DNA of 64,000 nt from Stakelama flava. GTDB taxonomy: Bacteria; Pseudomonadota; Alphaproteobacteria; Sphingomonadales; Sphingomonadaceae. The stretch is taken from NCBI RefSeq assembly GCF_019351405.1, contig NZ_JAHWZX010000008.1, forward strand, positions 101,305 to 165,304, in the 5' to 3' direction. The translations under genes and the position numbers were made by a program. Each line of letters opens with the position of its first letter. Positions within the stretch are counted from its first letter, which is position 1. This document shows, piece after piece, positions 8,511 through 18,421 of this stretch. The notes beneath the pieces were generated by a model that was given only the letters and a program-made list of their open reading frames with translations, was not told the DNA's origin and did no database searches.

Positions 8511-11138
8511 ATGACCATGCGTATGCTGATCGACGCCCGCCACCGGGAGGAAACCCGGGTGGCCGTCGTCAAGGGAAACCGGATCGAGGAATTTGATTTC
8601 GAATCCGCCGAGCGCAAGCAGCTAAAAGGCAATATCTATCTCGCCAAGGTAACCCGCGTCGAACCGTCGCTTCAGGCGGCGTTCGTCGATTATGGCGGCA
8701 ATCGCCACGGCTTCCTCGCCTTCAGCGAAATCCATCCCGATTATTACCAGATTCCAAAGGAAGACCGCGACGCGCTGCTCGCCGAAGAGGCCGAGCATGC
8801 CGCCGAGGAAGCGGCACTGCGCGCCGAGGCGGAGGCCGAGGAAGACGAAGGCGGCGATGTAGAGGTGCTTGAGCGTTCGAACGACGAGGACGATTCCGAC
8901 GAGGAAACGGCAAGTCGCGGGCGCAAGGGCAACAAGACCGAAAACGCGGTCGAAGCGCTTCGCCAGCGCCGGATGAGCCTGCGCAAACGCTATAAGATTC
9001 AGGACGTGATCCGCCGCCGTCAGGTGCTGCTGGTACAGGTCGTAAAGGAAGAGCGCGGCAATAAGGGCGCGGCGCTGACCACCTATCTCAGCCTTGCCGG
9101 GCGCTATTGCGTGCTGATGCCCAATACCGCGCATGGTGGCGGGATCAGCCGCAAGATTTCGAGCGCCGCCGACCGCAAGCGCCTGAAGACCATCATGGCC
9201 GACATGGACCTGCCGCCCAGCATGGGATGCATCGTGCGCACCGCCGGGTTGCAGCGCACCAAGACCGAGATCAAGCGCGATTTCGACTATCTCGCCCGGC
9301 TGTGGGACGGGATACGCGAGGATACGCTGAAGGCGACTGCGCCCGCGCTTGTCTATGGCGACAGCGACCTGGTGAAGCGCGCGATCCGCGACATCTATAA
9401 CCGCGATATCAGCGAAGTCATCGTCGAGGGCGAAGACGGCTATCGCGCAGCGAAGGATTTCATGAAGCTGCTGATGCCCAGCCATGCCCGGCGGGTGAAG
9501 CAATATGCCGATGCGGTGCCGCTGTTCCAACGCAGCAACGTCGAGGATCAGCTCGCGGCGATGTACAACCCCGTGGTCCAGCTGAAATCGGGCGGCTATC
9601 TGGTCATCAACCCTACCGAGGCGCTGGTGTCGATCGACATCAACTCGGGCCGGTCCACCAAAGAGCATAATATCGAACAGACCGCGACCGCGACCAATCT
9701 GGAAGCGGCACAGGAAATCGCCCGCCAGCTTCGTCTGCGGGACATGGCCGGGCTGGTCGTCATCGACTTTATCGACATGGATCACAATTCCAACGTCCGT
9801 AAGGTCGAAAAGGCGATGAAGGAGGCGCTGAAATCGGATCGCGCGCGGATTCAGGTCGGCCGTATCTCCGCATTCGGCCTGATGGAAATGAGCCGCCAGC
9901 GGCTGCGCACCGGTGTGCTGGAAGCGTCCACCATCACCTGTCCGCATTGCGAAGGCACCGGGCTTATCCGCACGCCCAGTTCGTCGGGTCTGTCGGCACT
10001 TCGCCTGATCGAGGACGAGGCGGCGCGCGGCAGCGGATCGCTGCTGACGCTGCGGTGCAGCCAGGAAGCGGCGTTCTACGTCCTCAACAAGAAGCGTGCC
10101 GATATCGCCGAGATCGAGGACCGCTATGGCGTCAGCGTCGAAATCACCTCGGACGGGGACATGGAAGGTGCGCGCATGTCGGTTGAGGCATCCGGTCCGC
10201 CGCCCGCCTATGCGCCGCGGTTCGACGCGATCGTCGAGGAGCAGGACGAGGATCTTTCCGAAGAAGCCGAAGACGGTTTCGAGGAGGAAGAGGCCGAAAG
10301 CGATAGCCGCGACGAAGGCGATGAAAATGACGGCGAGGGGCGCCGCAACAAGCGTCGCCGCCGCCGGCGGGGCCGCCGGGGTCGCGGTCGCGACGAACAG
10401 GGCGAGGCGCAGGGCGACGATTCGTCCGACGATGAGGGCGAAGAGGCGGACAGCGAAGCCTCTGACGACAGCGGCGAGACCGGCAGCGATCGCGAGGAAG
10501 ACGGCGATAAACGCCGCCGTCGCCGTCGAGGCAAGCGCGGTGGCCGCCGCAAATCGGGCGAAAATCGCGGCGATGAGGGCGAGGCTCAGCCAGCTGATCG
10601 TACCGAAAGCGATGCAGTTGAAATAGAAGCGCCGACGCCGGTCGAGGCGGAAGCAACGCCCGAACCCGCCCCCGAAGCGGAGGCGAAGCCCAAACGCGCC
10701 CGCCGCCGTCCCAAGGCGCGCGATGACGACGAGGGCGCGGCTGCCGCCGAACCGGCAAAGGTTGCGGATGCGGCGGAGACCCCGGCCGAAAAGCCGAAGC
10801 CCAAGCGCACCCGCCGTAAAAAGACCGAGAGCGAGGCGGCTCCCGCCGAAGCCGCGATGTCCCCCGCTGCCGCTGACGAAACGGCCGAAAAGCCCAAACC
10901 GAAGCGCACGCGTCGTAAGAAGACGGAAACCGCCAAACCTGTCGCGGACGCTGCCGAGGCGAGCAGGCCCGACACCGGCGAACAGGATCTGGAACCTGCC
11001 GCGCTGACCGGCCCTGTCGAAACAACCGCGACCGATGGCGCCGTTCCCGCCGATGCGGCCGCCGCCGGTGGCCAGGATGCGGAAAGCGAAGACCGCACGC
11101 CGCGTCGCGGCTGGTGGCAGCGCACGTTCGGCGCGTGA
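8511..11138 (+). CDS. rne: Ribonuclease E
   Basis: Endoribonuclease that starts mRNA decay and processes stable RNAs. The ATG at 8511 follows a GGAG ribosome site and begins MTMRMLIDARHREETRVAVV (875 aa). The S1 RNA-binding domain (about 37-205) is split by an acidic insert near 90-160, typical of alphaproteobacterial RNase E. The DNase I-like catalytic part has SIDINSG (about Asp376) and VVIDFIDMDHN (417-427). The zinc-link CPHCEGTG lies at 477-484. From about 490 on, the tail is low complexity: Glu/Asp-rich blocks, Arg runs that probably bind RNA, and two copies of EKPKPKRTRRKKTE. The tail is expected to be the degradosome scaffold. Confidence 0.94.
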   Translation: MTMRMLIDARHREETRVAVVKGNRIEEFDFESAERKQLKGNIYLAKVTRVEPSLQAAFVDYGGNRHGFLAFSEIHPDYYQIPKEDRDALLAEEAEHAAEEAALRAEAEAEEDEGGDVEVLERSNDEDDSDEETASRGRKGNKTENAVEALRQRRMSLRKRYKIQDVIRRRQVLLVQVVKEERGNKGAALTTYLSLAGRYCVLMPNTAHGGGISRKISSAADRKRLKTIMADMDLPPSMGCIVRTAGLQRTKTEIKRDFDYLARLWDGIREDTLKATAPALVYGDSDLVKRAIRDIYNRDISEVIVEGEDGYRAAKDFMKLLMPSHARRVKQYADAVPLFQRSNVEDQLAAMYNPVVQLKSGGYLVINPTEALVSIDINSGRSTKEHNIEQTATATNLEAAQEIARQLRLRDMAGLVVIDFIDMDHNSNVRKVEKAMKEALKSDRARIQVGRISAFGLMEMSRQRLRTGVLEASTITCPHCEGTGLIRTPSSSGLSALRLIEDEAARGSGSLLTLRCSQEAAFYVLNKKRADIAEIEDRYGVSVEITSDGDMEGARMSVEASGPPPAYAPRFDAIVEEQDEDLSEEAEDGFEEEEAESDSRDEGDENDGEGRRNKRRRRRRGRRGRGRDEQGEAQGDDSSDDEGEEADSEASDDSGETGSDREEDGDKRRRRRRGKRGGRRKSGENRGDEGEAQPADRTESDAVEIEAPTPVEAEATPEPAPEAEAKPKRARRRPKARDDDEGAAAAEPAKVADAAETPAEKPKPKRTRRKKTESEAAPAEAAMSPAAADETAEKPKPKRTRRKKTETAKPVADAAEASRPDTGEQDLEPAALTGPVETTATDGAVPADAAAAGGQDAESEDRTPRRGWWQRTFGA

Positions 11139-11146
11139 TCGCACTC

Positions 11147-11175
11147 GCCCGCCCCGGCAGCACGCTGGGGCGGGC
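11147..11175 (+). terminator. Stem-loop after rne
   Basis: A perfect 9-bp GC stem, GCCCGCCCC paired with GGGGCGGGC, with an 11-base loop starts 8 bp after the rne stop. There is no strong T run after it, so it may act as an mRNA 3'-end stabiliser as much as an intrinsic terminator. Confidence 0.5.
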
Positions 11176-11274
11176 GCCCTGCATTTCGTCATCGCAAGTT
11201 CAGGTCGCGCCTGCCATATTGGCATCCTTCGTCCGCAACTTCGTCGTTGCGAATCAAGGGGAACGGCCGCAACC

Positions 11275-12630
11275 ATGACCATATTCAGGCGCGTCGTCGC
11301 GATCATGGCCTTTGCCTGCCTGTTCGCGGTTCAGCCGGTTCGCGCGCAAACGATCCTGCGCGATGCCGAAACCGAAGCGCTGTTCGCCGACATGACCCGG
11401 CCGATCATCGAGGCGGCGGGCCTTTCCCCCAAAAACGTTCAGGTCGTCGTCCTGCAGGATCCGGAGATCAACGCCTTCGTCGCTGGCGGGCAGATCGTCT
11501 ATATCAATTCGGGCCTGATCGAGGCAGCGCAAAACGCGAATGAGGTTCAGGGCGTGTTCGCCCACGAACTGGGCCATGTCGTCGGCGGTCACGCCCCGCT
11601 TTCCGGACGCATGGGAAAAAGCGCCACCGGAATCACGATCGCCAGCCTGTTACTGGGCGCGGTCGCCGCCGCCGCCGGATCGGGCGATGCCGCGATGGGC
11701 GCGATCATGGCGGGACAGCGCGCCGCGGTCGGCAGCTATCTGGCCTATAGCCGCACACAGGAAGCATCGGCCGATGCCGCTGGCGCCAGTTTCCTGAACA
11801 AGGCGAAGGTCAGCGGCAAGGGTATGCTCGACTTTTTCAAAACGCTGCAAAATCAGGAATATCGCTATGCGGTTCCGCAGGATGAGGAATCGTCGTTCAA
11901 TCGCAGCCATCCCCTGACCGCCGATCGCATCGCCGCGCTGACCCAGACGCTGCAAAGCTCCCCCGCCTGGGGCACGCCGGTCGATCCCGATCTGGAAAAG
12001 CGGTTCGAGCGCGTAAAGGCAAAACTGGCCGGCTATGTCGAACCATTCAATGCGGTTATGCGTGACTATCCGCCGAGCGATCCGTCGCTTACCGCCCATT
12101 ATGCCCGCGCCTATGCCTATCACCGCGCCGGATATCCTGCGAAAGCCGATGCGGAGGCAGCCGCGCTGGTGATGAGCGAACCGGACAATCCCTATTTTCT
12201 GGAAGTGCAGGGCCAGATATTGATGGAGGCGGGAAATCCGCAAGGCGCACTCGATCCGCTGCGCAAAGCGGTACGCCTGTCCGACAATTCGCCGCTGATC
12301 GCCACCACGTTCGGCCATGCGCTGGTCGCGACCGACGACCCCGCCAATCTGGACGAGGCGGAAGCGGTGCTTCGCCAGGCCGTCGGGCGTGATGACAGCA
12401 ATCCCTTCGCCTGGGTTCAGCTTGGCACGGTGTACGAACGACGCGGCGACATCCCCCATGCGGCGCTGGCCAAGGCGGAACTGTCCAACCTGACCGGCGA
12501 CACGCAAATGGCGCTGGTCAGCGCCAAGCGCGCGATGCAGGGGCTGCCCGAAGACAGCGCCGACTGGCTTCGCGCGCAGGACATTTCGATGGTTTCGCAA
12601 AACGAACTCGACGACAAGAAAAGGCATTAG
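11275..12630 (+). CDS. M48 family metalloprotease with TPR repeats (BepA-like)
   Basis: Periplasmic zinc protease, probably for quality control of outer-membrane protein assembly as in the BepA/YfgC family. The ATG at 11275 follows AAGGGGAA and opens a signal peptide ending near Ala24 (VRAQ). The zinc site HELGHVVGGH begins at His97, and the third ligand is expected in the SRTQEASADAAG block (about 160). After about 270 the sequence turns into tetratricopeptide-type helices (YARAYAYHRAGYPAKADAEA and following). Total 451 residues, close to the family length. The next gene starts 12 bp downstream. Confidence 0.9.
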   Translation: MTIFRRVVAIMAFACLFAVQPVRAQTILRDAETEALFADMTRPIIEAAGLSPKNVQVVVLQDPEINAFVAGGQIVYINSGLIEAAQNANEVQGVFAHELGHVVGGHAPLSGRMGKSATGITIASLLLGAVAAAAGSGDAAMGAIMAGQRAAVGSYLAYSRTQEASADAAGASFLNKAKVSGKGMLDFFKTLQNQEYRYAVPQDEESSFNRSHPLTADRIAALTQTLQSSPAWGTPVDPDLEKRFERVKAKLAGYVEPFNAVMRDYPPSDPSLTAHYARAYAYHRAGYPAKADAEAAALVMSEPDNPYFLEVQGQILMEAGNPQGALDPLRKAVRLSDNSPLIATTFGHALVATDDPANLDEAEAVLRQAVGRDDSNPFAWVQLGTVYERRGDIPHAALAKAELSNLTGDTQMALVSAKRAMQGLPEDSADWLRAQDISMVSQNELDDKKRH

Positions 12631-12641
12631 CGCAATCCTGT

Positions 12642-13385
12642 ATGACTGATTCCCCCGGTATTTCGCGTTCGCTGCTTGCCGTGTTGCTGATTCTTGCCGC
12701 GCTGCTCGGTGCGGGCGGCGCGTTGCTCGCCCAGCGTTTCGTGCCCGTACTTACCACCAATCGCGCCGCGATGGAGCACGTCGTCCACGACTATGTCATG
12801 GCGCACCCCGAAATCATTCCCGACGCGATGGATGTCCTGCGAGCGCGCGAAGCGGCGCAGGCGGTGGCGGACAATCACGATGCGATCTTCCATCCCTTTG
12901 CATCGGCCTGGCGCGGCGCGAAGAACCCGGCGGTCGATGTCGTCGTGTATATGGATTATGCCTGCGGCTTCTGCCGGGCGAGCCTTCCCGAAATCGACAA
13001 GCTGGTTAAGGCCGAGCCCGATATCCGGATCGTGTATCGCGAACTGCCCATATTGAGCGAGGAGAGCCGCACCGCCGCGCTGTGGAGCCTGGCGGCGGCG
13101 CAGCAGGGCAAGTTCCAGACGTTCCACGACACATTGTTCGCGGCGGGCGCGCTGACCGATGCCAATGTGCAGCAGGCCGCGCAAAAGGCGGGACTGGACA
13201 TGGATCGGGCGCGTACCTTCGCCGCCTCTGACGCTGCGGCGGCCGAGGTGCGCAAGAACCTATCGGTCGCGCAGCAGATCGGGGTGACGGGTACGCCCGC
13301 CTGGGTGATCGGCGACGAGGTGCTGTCGGGCGCGCAATCGTTCGACATGCTGAAGGACGCGGTGGCGCAAGCGCGCGCGGGTTGA
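12642..13385 (+). CDS. DsbA-family thiol:disulfide protein (thioredoxin fold)
   Basis: A 247-residue exported or membrane-anchored thioredoxin-fold protein. Residues 10-30 are a hydrophobic signal/anchor. The active site is Cys108-Gly-Phe-Cys111 in [15 protein letters not shown], and the cis-proline loop is [11 protein letters not shown] near 215-225. The fold with inserted helices and the N-terminal helical extension (about 40-90) resemble the DsbA/ScsC/Com1 group. It likely forms or isomerises disulfides in the periplasm. It follows the M48 protease directly, so both may serve envelope protein folding. Confidence 0.87.
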   Translation: MTDSPGISRSLLAVLLILAALLGAGGALLAQRFVPVLTTNRAAMEHVVHDYVMAHPEIIPDAMDVLRAREAAQAVADNHDAIFHPFASAWRGAKNPAVDVVVYMDYACGFCRASLPEIDKLVKAEPDIRIVYRELPILSEESRTAALWSLAAAQQGKFQTFHDTLFAAGALTDANVQQAAQKAGLDMDRARTFAASDAAAAEVRKNLSVAQQIGVTGTPAWVIGDEVLSGAQSFDMLKDAVAQARAG

Positions 13386-13461
13386 CGCCGTCCGCGCTTG
13401 TTCGGCGCGGCCACGCTTCCTACCTTACCGGTTCCGTTTCCTCCCGCCGGAGCGCACCCCC

Positions 13462-14400
13462 ATGGACACCATCCTTTCGCTTGCCGGTGTCGGCAAGACC
13501 TACAAATCCGGCCATCAGGCGCTGCGTTCGGTCGATCTGAACATTCGCCGTGGGGAAATTTTCGCGCTGCTCGGCCCCAATGGCGCGGGCAAGACGACGC
13601 TGATCGGCATTGTGTGCGGCACCATTTCGCCGACCAGCGGCACGATCACCGTCGACGGGCATGACGCGGTGCGCGACTATCGCCCCGCGCGCGCAAAGCT
13701 GGGCCTCGTCCCGCAGGAACTGTCGACGGACCAGTTCACCTCCGTCCGCCATACGATGGAATTCAGCCGCGGCCTGTTCGGTCGCGCGCCCGATCGCGCC
13801 TATATCGACCAGTTGCTGAAAGACCTGGCGCTGTGGGACAAGCGCGACAACAAGCTGCGCGAACTGTCCGGCGGCATGAAGCGGCGCGTGCTGATCGGCA
13901 AGGCGCTGGCGCACGAACCCGACATCCTGTTTCTCGACGAACCCAGTGCTGGCGTCGATGTATCGCTGCGCCGCGACATGTGGCGGCTGATCGCTCGGCT
14001 GCGCGAACGCGGCACCACGATCATCCTCACCACCCATTATATCGAGGAAGCAGAGGAGATGGCCGACCGGGTGGGCGTCATATCGAAGGGCGAATTGCTG
14101 CTGGTCGAGGAAAAACAGGCATTGATGAAAAAGCTGGGCAAACGCGAAATGGACATCCTGCTGGTCGAACCGCTTGCCGCCATCCCGCCCGAACTGTCCG
14201 AATGGGATTTGTCGCTTGAGGAAGAAGGCCACAGCCTGCGCTATGCCTTTGACGCGCAGGCGGAGCATACCGGCATCCCGTCGCTGCTGCGCAAGCTTCC
14301 CGAACTGGGGATTGCGTTCAAGGATCTGGAAACGCGCAAAAGCAGCCTGGAGGATATTTTCGTCGGACTGGTGTCCGATCAGCGGGAGCAGGCGGCATGA
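13462..14400 (+). CDS. ABC transporter ATP-binding protein
   Basis: ATPase of an ABC-2 type exporter, 312 residues. Walker A is GPNGAGKTT (38-46), the signature is LSGGMKRR (135-142), Walker B is [12 protein letters not shown] (155-166), and the H-loop is [11 protein letters not shown]. After the NBD (about residue 220) there is a C-terminal extension as in DrrA/CcmA-type exporters. It overlaps the permease gene by four bases. The YadG/YadH pair is a close analogue by architecture; the substrate is unknown. Confidence 0.92.
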   Translation: MDTILSLAGVGKTYKSGHQALRSVDLNIRRGEIFALLGPNGAGKTTLIGIVCGTISPTSGTITVDGHDAVRDYRPARAKLGLVPQELSTDQFTSVRHTMEFSRGLFGRAPDRAYIDQLLKDLALWDKRDNKLRELSGGMKRRVLIGKALAHEPDILFLDEPSAGVDVSLRRDMWRLIARLRERGTTIILTTHYIEEAEEMADRVGVISKGELLLVEEKQALMKKLGKREMDILLVEPLAAIPPELSEWDLSLEEEGHSLRYAFDAQAEHTGIPSLLRKLPELGIAFKDLETRKSSLEDIFVGLVSDQREQAA

Positions 14401-15173
14401 GCGTGGGCGCGTTTAACGGCCATGGCGTCTGGGCCATCTATAAATTCGAAATGGCGCGCGCGCTTCGCACGATCTGGCAATCCGTCGCGACCCCGGTAAT
14501 CACCACATCGCTGTATTTCATCGTGTTCGGCGGTGCGATCGGCAGCCGTATGCAGCAGGTAGGCGGCGTCGATTACGGCAGCTTCATCGTACCAGGGCTG
14601 ATCATGCTGACGCTGCTGACGCAAAGCATCGCCAATGCCTCGATCGGCATCTATTTTCCCAAATTCACCGGCACGATCTATGAATTGCTTTCCGCACCGG
14701 TTTCGGCGCTGGAAACCGTGATCGGCTTTGTCGGCGCGGCGGCCACCAAATCGCTGGTGATCGGCCTGATCATCCTTGGCACGTCAACGCTGTTCGTCGA
14801 TCTTCATGTCGATCATCCGGCGGCGATGATCGCATTCCTGCTGTTAACCGCGCTGACGTTCAGCATGTTCGGGTTCATCATCGGGATATGGGCCGACGGG
14901 TTCGAACAGCTCAACATCGTGCCCGCGCTGCTGGTGACGCCGCTCACCTTTCTGGGCGGCGCATTCTATTCGATCGACATGCTGCCCGAACCGTGGCGCA
15001 CGGTCAGCCTGTTCAATCCGGTCGTCTATCTGGTGAGCGGGTTCCGCTGGAGCTTTTTCGGCCAGGGCGATGTCAGCATCGGGGTGAGCCTGGGCTTTAT
15101 CGGTGCGCTGCTGCTGCTGTGCCTCGGCGCGATCACCTGGATCTTCAGGACGGGCTACCGGCTCAAGCCCTGA
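14397..15173 (+). CDS. ABC-2 type transporter permease
   Basis: Membrane partner of the preceding ATPase, 258 residues with about six hydrophobic segments. The ABC-2 signature region is [21 protein letters not shown] followed by [14 protein letters not shown], as in YadH/NodJ-type permeases. The start overlaps the ATPase stop (ATGA). Its 3' end overlaps the 3' end of the convergent CPBP gene by 11 bp, so no terminator fits between them. Confidence 0.92.
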   Translation: MSVGAFNGHGVWAIYKFEMARALRTIWQSVATPVITTSLYFIVFGGAIGSRMQQVGGVDYGSFIVPGLIMLTLLTQSIANASIGIYFPKFTGTIYELLSAPVSALETVIGFVGAAATKSLVIGLIILGTSTLFVDLHVDHPAAMIAFLLLTALTFSMFGFIIGIWADGFEQLNIVPALLVTPLTFLGGAFYSIDMLPEPWRTVSLFNPVVYLVSGFRWSFFGQGDVSIGVSLGFIGALLLLCLGAITWIFRTGYRLKP

Positions 15174-15885
15174 TGCCGAGAACGAACGGGCGGATCACCA
15201 GCCCGTTCAGATCGACCGCGGCGTGGAGCAGCATCGTCATCCACAGGCTGCCCGTCATCCAGTAAAAGCCGGTGAAGACCAGCGCCAGCGCGGTCGATCC
15301 GATCATACCGATCGCACCCTGATAGCGATGGGCGAGCACGAACAGCAGCGCCGACAGGACAAAGCCGAGCAGCGCCGATCCGCTGACCAAGGCGATAAGC
15401 AACGGAAGCAGGAGGCGGAAGAACAGCTCTTCGCTCACCCCCGCCGCCAGCGCCACGGCAGCGGCGGCGGGCAGGTCACCTCGCTTTCCCGGCAGGACCG
15501 CGCGCAGATTGCCCATCATCCATGGCGCACGACCGCGCCTGCGCCGCCATTGCGCCATTAGCGCGCCCAGCAACGCCCCGCCGAACAGGCCGCCAGCGAC
15601 CGTCAGCAGAAAGGCAGTATCGCGGGCGAGGCCGCCTGGCACCAAGCCCAGCGTGCCAGCCGCCACGGCGAATATATCGGGCATCGCGAACAGCGCCTCG
15701 CCCCGACCGAGGATCGCGAGAATGACCAGCGCCGGCGCGATGAACAACACCGCGCTCTTCACAACCCAGAAGCGATAGAGCGCACGCCGCCCGCGCGCGC
15801 TCACCCCGAACCGGTCGGCAAGACGGCCCTTCAGGAACAGCCAGTAACAGCCGAGCGCGGCGAAGAGCAGCAGCCAGTCGAGCAC
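15163..15885 (-). CDS. CPBP family intramembrane metalloprotease
   Basis: Integral membrane protein with the CPBP (Abi/CAAX-protease-like) motifs: EELFFR in [15 protein letters not shown], the FVLAH motif in [12 protein letters not shown], and a final HAAVDLNG. Several hydrophobic helices lie before it. The substrate is unknown. I chose the GTG at 15885 (240 aa, starting just before [13 protein letters not shown]) because the frame further upstream runs into glpX and is not protein-like. It lies 11 bp after the glpX stop, so it may be cotranscribed with hom-glpX. Confidence 0.82.
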   Translation of the reverse strand: MLDWLLLFAALGCYWLFLKGRLADRFGVSARGRRALYRFWVVKSAVLFIAPALVILAILGRGEALFAMPDIFAVAAGTLGLVPGGLARDTAFLLTVAGGLFGGALLGALMAQWRRRRGRAPWMMGNLRAVLPGKRGDLPAAAAVALAAGVSEELFFRLLLPLLIALVSGSALLGFVLSALLFVLAHRYQGAIGMIGSTALALVFTGFYWMTGSLWMTMLLHAAVDLNGLVIRPFVLGIRA

Positions 15886-15896
15886 CGGCGAACGCG

Positions 15897-16865
15897 TCAA
15901 TCGATCCGGTGTTCGCCCTTCACCCAGCGAACGGTGCCCGAACTGGCGCGCATGACGACGCTGTCGGTGGTCATCTTGCCATGCACGCGCTTCACCCCTT
16001 CGAGCAGCGACCCGTCGGTCACGCCGGTCGCCGCAAAGATGCAATCGCCGCGCGCCAGATCGTCGAGCGTATAGACGCGGTCGAGATCATCGATTCCCCA
16101 TTTGCGCGCGCGTTCGCGCTCATCATCATTGCGGAACAGCAGCCGACCCTGAAACTGCCCGCCGACGCAGCGCAACGCGGCGCAGGCGAGTACGCCTTCG
16201 GGCGCGCCGCCGATGCCCATATAGATATCGATCGTGGTGTCGGGATCGGTGGTGGCGATCACGCCTGCGACATCGCCATCGGGGATCAGTACGATGCCGC
16301 ACCCGATTTCGCGCAGTTCGGCAACGATCTTTTCATGCCGCGGCCGATCGAGAACGCACGCGATGATCTCGTTGGGCTTCACGCCCTTCGCCTTTGCCAG
16401 CGAACGGACATTCTCGCCCGGCGATTTGGCAAGGTCGATCACACTGTCGGGATAGCCCGGCCCGACCGCGATCTTTTCCATGTAGACGTCAGGCGCATTG
16501 AGCAGGCAGCCCGCTTCCGCCGCCGCCAGTACGGCCAGCGCGTTCGGCCCCGCCTTGGCGGTGATCGTGGTGCCCTCCAGCGGGTCGAGCGCGATGTCGA
16601 TCTTCGGTCCCTTGTCAGGTGCGCCCCCGACCTTTTCGCCAATATACAGCATCGGCGCCTCATCGCGCTCGCCTTCCCCGATCACGACCGTGCCGTCGAT
16701 ATACAGCGTGTCGAACGCTTCGCGCATCGCGCCGACCGCAGCCGCGTCGGCGGCCTTTTCATCGCCGCGTCCGACCAAGCTTGACGCCGCGATCGCCGCC
16801 GCTTCGGTGACTCGCACCATTTCAAGGACGAGAACGCGATCGAGAATCTTGCTCGGGGACGTCAT
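15897..16865 (-). CDS. glpX: Class II fructose-1,6-bisphosphatase
   Basis: Gluconeogenic enzyme hydrolysing fructose 1,6-bisphosphate to fructose 6-phosphate. The ATG at 16865 gives MTSPSKILDRVLVLEMVRVT and 322 residues, the usual GlpX length. Motifs are GEGERDEAPMLYIGE (63-77) and ALDPLEGTT (92-100), which bind metal and phosphate, and the class II block GIGGAPEGVLACAALRC. It lies 74 bp after hom in the same direction, an arrangement I believe is common in related alphaproteobacteria. Confidence 0.94.
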   Translation of the reverse strand: MTSPSKILDRVLVLEMVRVTEAAAIAASSLVGRGDEKAADAAAVGAMREAFDTLYIDGTVVIGEGERDEAPMLYIGEKVGGAPDKGPKIDIALDPLEGTTITAKAGPNALAVLAAAEAGCLLNAPDVYMEKIAVGPGYPDSVIDLAKSPGENVRSLAKAKGVKPNEIIACVLDRPRHEKIVAELREIGCGIVLIPDGDVAGVIATTDPDTTIDIYMGIGGAPEGVLACAALRCVGGQFQGRLLFRNDDERERARKWGIDDLDRVYTLDDLARGDCIFAATGVTDGSLLEGVKRVHGKMTTDSVVMRASSGTVRWVKGEHRID

Positions 16866-16939
16866 GAACCTGGCACCTCTTCCGGTTGACTGCTCATCCG
16901 GCGATAAGCGAGCGGCATGACGTTGTCGAGGCAGCACGC

Positions 16940-18232
16940 CTATTCGCCCAGAATATGCATCCACATCGCATCGCCGATCAGGCTGGAAGAGCCGCTCAAC
17001 GTTTTCAGCGCCTGCGCGACGCATCGTTCCGGCCCGTTATGCGTGACGATGACGACCATCACGCTGCCGTCGACCGCCGCGCCGCGCTGAATCAGGCTTT
17101 CGATCGAAACGCCAGCATCGCGCATCGCCGCCGCGATCTCGGCAAGCACGCCGACCTTGTCGACCACATTCAGCCGGACATAGGCGCGCCCCGTGCGTTC
17201 GCCGCTGTCGGCGCGCCGCTGATCGGCGAGCGATTCGGCGGGCATTGCGTAGGGCGGCCCGAATTCACCGCGCGCAATGTCGATCAGGTCGGCCACGACC
17301 GCGCTCGCCGTCGGGCCGTCGCCCGCGCCAGCGCCCTGAAAGAACAGTCGGCCGACATAATTGCCCTCCGCCACCACGGCGTTAAGCGAATCCTGCACAT
17401 GCGCGAGCGGATGGCGCATCGGCACCAGATAGGGGTGGACACGCTGGAACAGCCCGCTTTCGTCCGCTTCAGCAATGCCGACCAGCCGGATGCGATAGCC
17501 CAGCGCCGCGGCCTCGGCGATGTCGGCGGCGATGACGTGGCGCACCCCGCCGATCGCGACATCATCGAAACTGGGCCGCGTGCCAAAGGCCAGGCTGGCG
17601 AGGATCGACAGCTTATGTGCGGCATCGACGCCGTCAATGTCGAACCCCGGATCGGCTTCGGCATAGCCCAGCGCCTGCGCCTCGGCGAGAACCGCGTCGA
17701 AATCGCTGCCTTCGCTTTCCATCTTTGACAGGATGTAATTGCAGGTGCCGTTAAGGATGCCGTAGACGCGCGCGATTTCGTTCGCCGCCGCGCCTTCGCG
17801 CAACCCCTTGATGACCGGCACGCCGCCAGCGACTGCCGCTTCGAACTTCATCGCCGCATGCTGCGCCTCCGCCTGCCGCGCGAGTTCCAGGCCGTGATGC
17901 GCGATCATCGCCTTGTTGGCGGTGACGAACCCCTTGCCCGCTTCCAGCGCGGCGCGCGCCAGCGCCAGTGCAGGGCCGTCCGATCCGCCGACGAGTTCGA
18001 GGACGACATCGGCGCGCGGATGCTGCGCCAGTTCGACCGGATCGTCGACCCAGTCGAACCCCGATATATCAATGCCGCGATCCTTTGCCCGGTCGCGCGC
18101 AGAAACCGCGACCACCTCGATCGGGCGGCCCGCGCGGCGGGTAATCAGCGGGCCGTTCGATTCGAGCAGGCGAATGACGCCCGCTCCCACGGTTCCCAGC
18201 CCAGCAATCGCCACGCGCAATGGTTCGCTCAT
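16940..18232 (-). CDS. hom: Homoserine dehydrogenase
   Basis: Reduces aspartate semialdehyde to homoserine, the branch point to threonine and methionine. The 430-residue protein shows the NAD(P) loop VAIAGLGTVGAGV (7-19), the substrate-region block GILNGTCNYILSKM with YAEADPGFDIDGVDAAHK, and a C-terminal ACT domain (from about 345, YVRLNVVDKVGVLAEIAAAM) for feedback by threonine. The start follows a good GGGAG ribosome site six bases upstream. The 189-bp gap before it was checked for a methionine-type riboswitch; nothing matched. Confidence 0.95.
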   Translation of the reverse strand: MSEPLRVAIAGLGTVGAGVIRLLESNGPLITRRAGRPIEVVAVSARDRAKDRGIDISGFDWVDDPVELAQHPRADVVLELVGGSDGPALALARAALEAGKGFVTANKAMIAHHGLELARQAEAQHAAMKFEAAVAGGVPVIKGLREGAAANEIARVYGILNGTCNYILSKMESEGSDFDAVLAEAQALGYAEADPGFDIDGVDAAHKLSILASLAFGTRPSFDDVAIGGVRHVIAADIAEAAALGYRIRLVGIAEADESGLFQRVHPYLVPMRHPLAHVQDSLNAVVAEGNYVGRLFFQGAGAGDGPTASAVVADLIDIARGEFGPPYAMPAESLADQRRADSGERTGRAYVRLNVVDKVGVLAEIAAAMRDAGVSIESLIQRGAAVDGSVMVVIVTHNGPERCVAQALKTLSGSSSLIGDAMWMHILGE

Positions 18233-18421
18233 CAGCTACTCCCGATCGGTTTCCCACAGGCCGCTGGTCACCAATGCAGTCGAAGGGCGCGTGTCTCCCT
18301 GACGCGAACGAGCAGGAACGGCGCTTCGACCGCCCCGGCACCAGCGGCGGTTACCGGCCGCTGTAGCGGGACGATGCCTGTCGAAACAAGCGCGCGGGGG
18401 CGAAAGAATACTTTGCCGCGA

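Noticed and set aside
10780..10930. Tandem repeat in rne (two EKPKPKRTRRKKTE blocks)
   Set aside because: Coding repeat within the disordered RNase E tail, common in this family and not a separate element.
8622..11306. An 894-codon minus-strand frame opposite rne
   Set aside because: Antisense shadow of rne; the encoded sequence is repetitive because the rne tail is repetitive, and no start signal or family was found.
18233..18421. Possible riboswitch in the leader of hom
   Set aside because: The segment was compared by eye with SAM-II and other methionine-type consensus elements; no conserved core matched.
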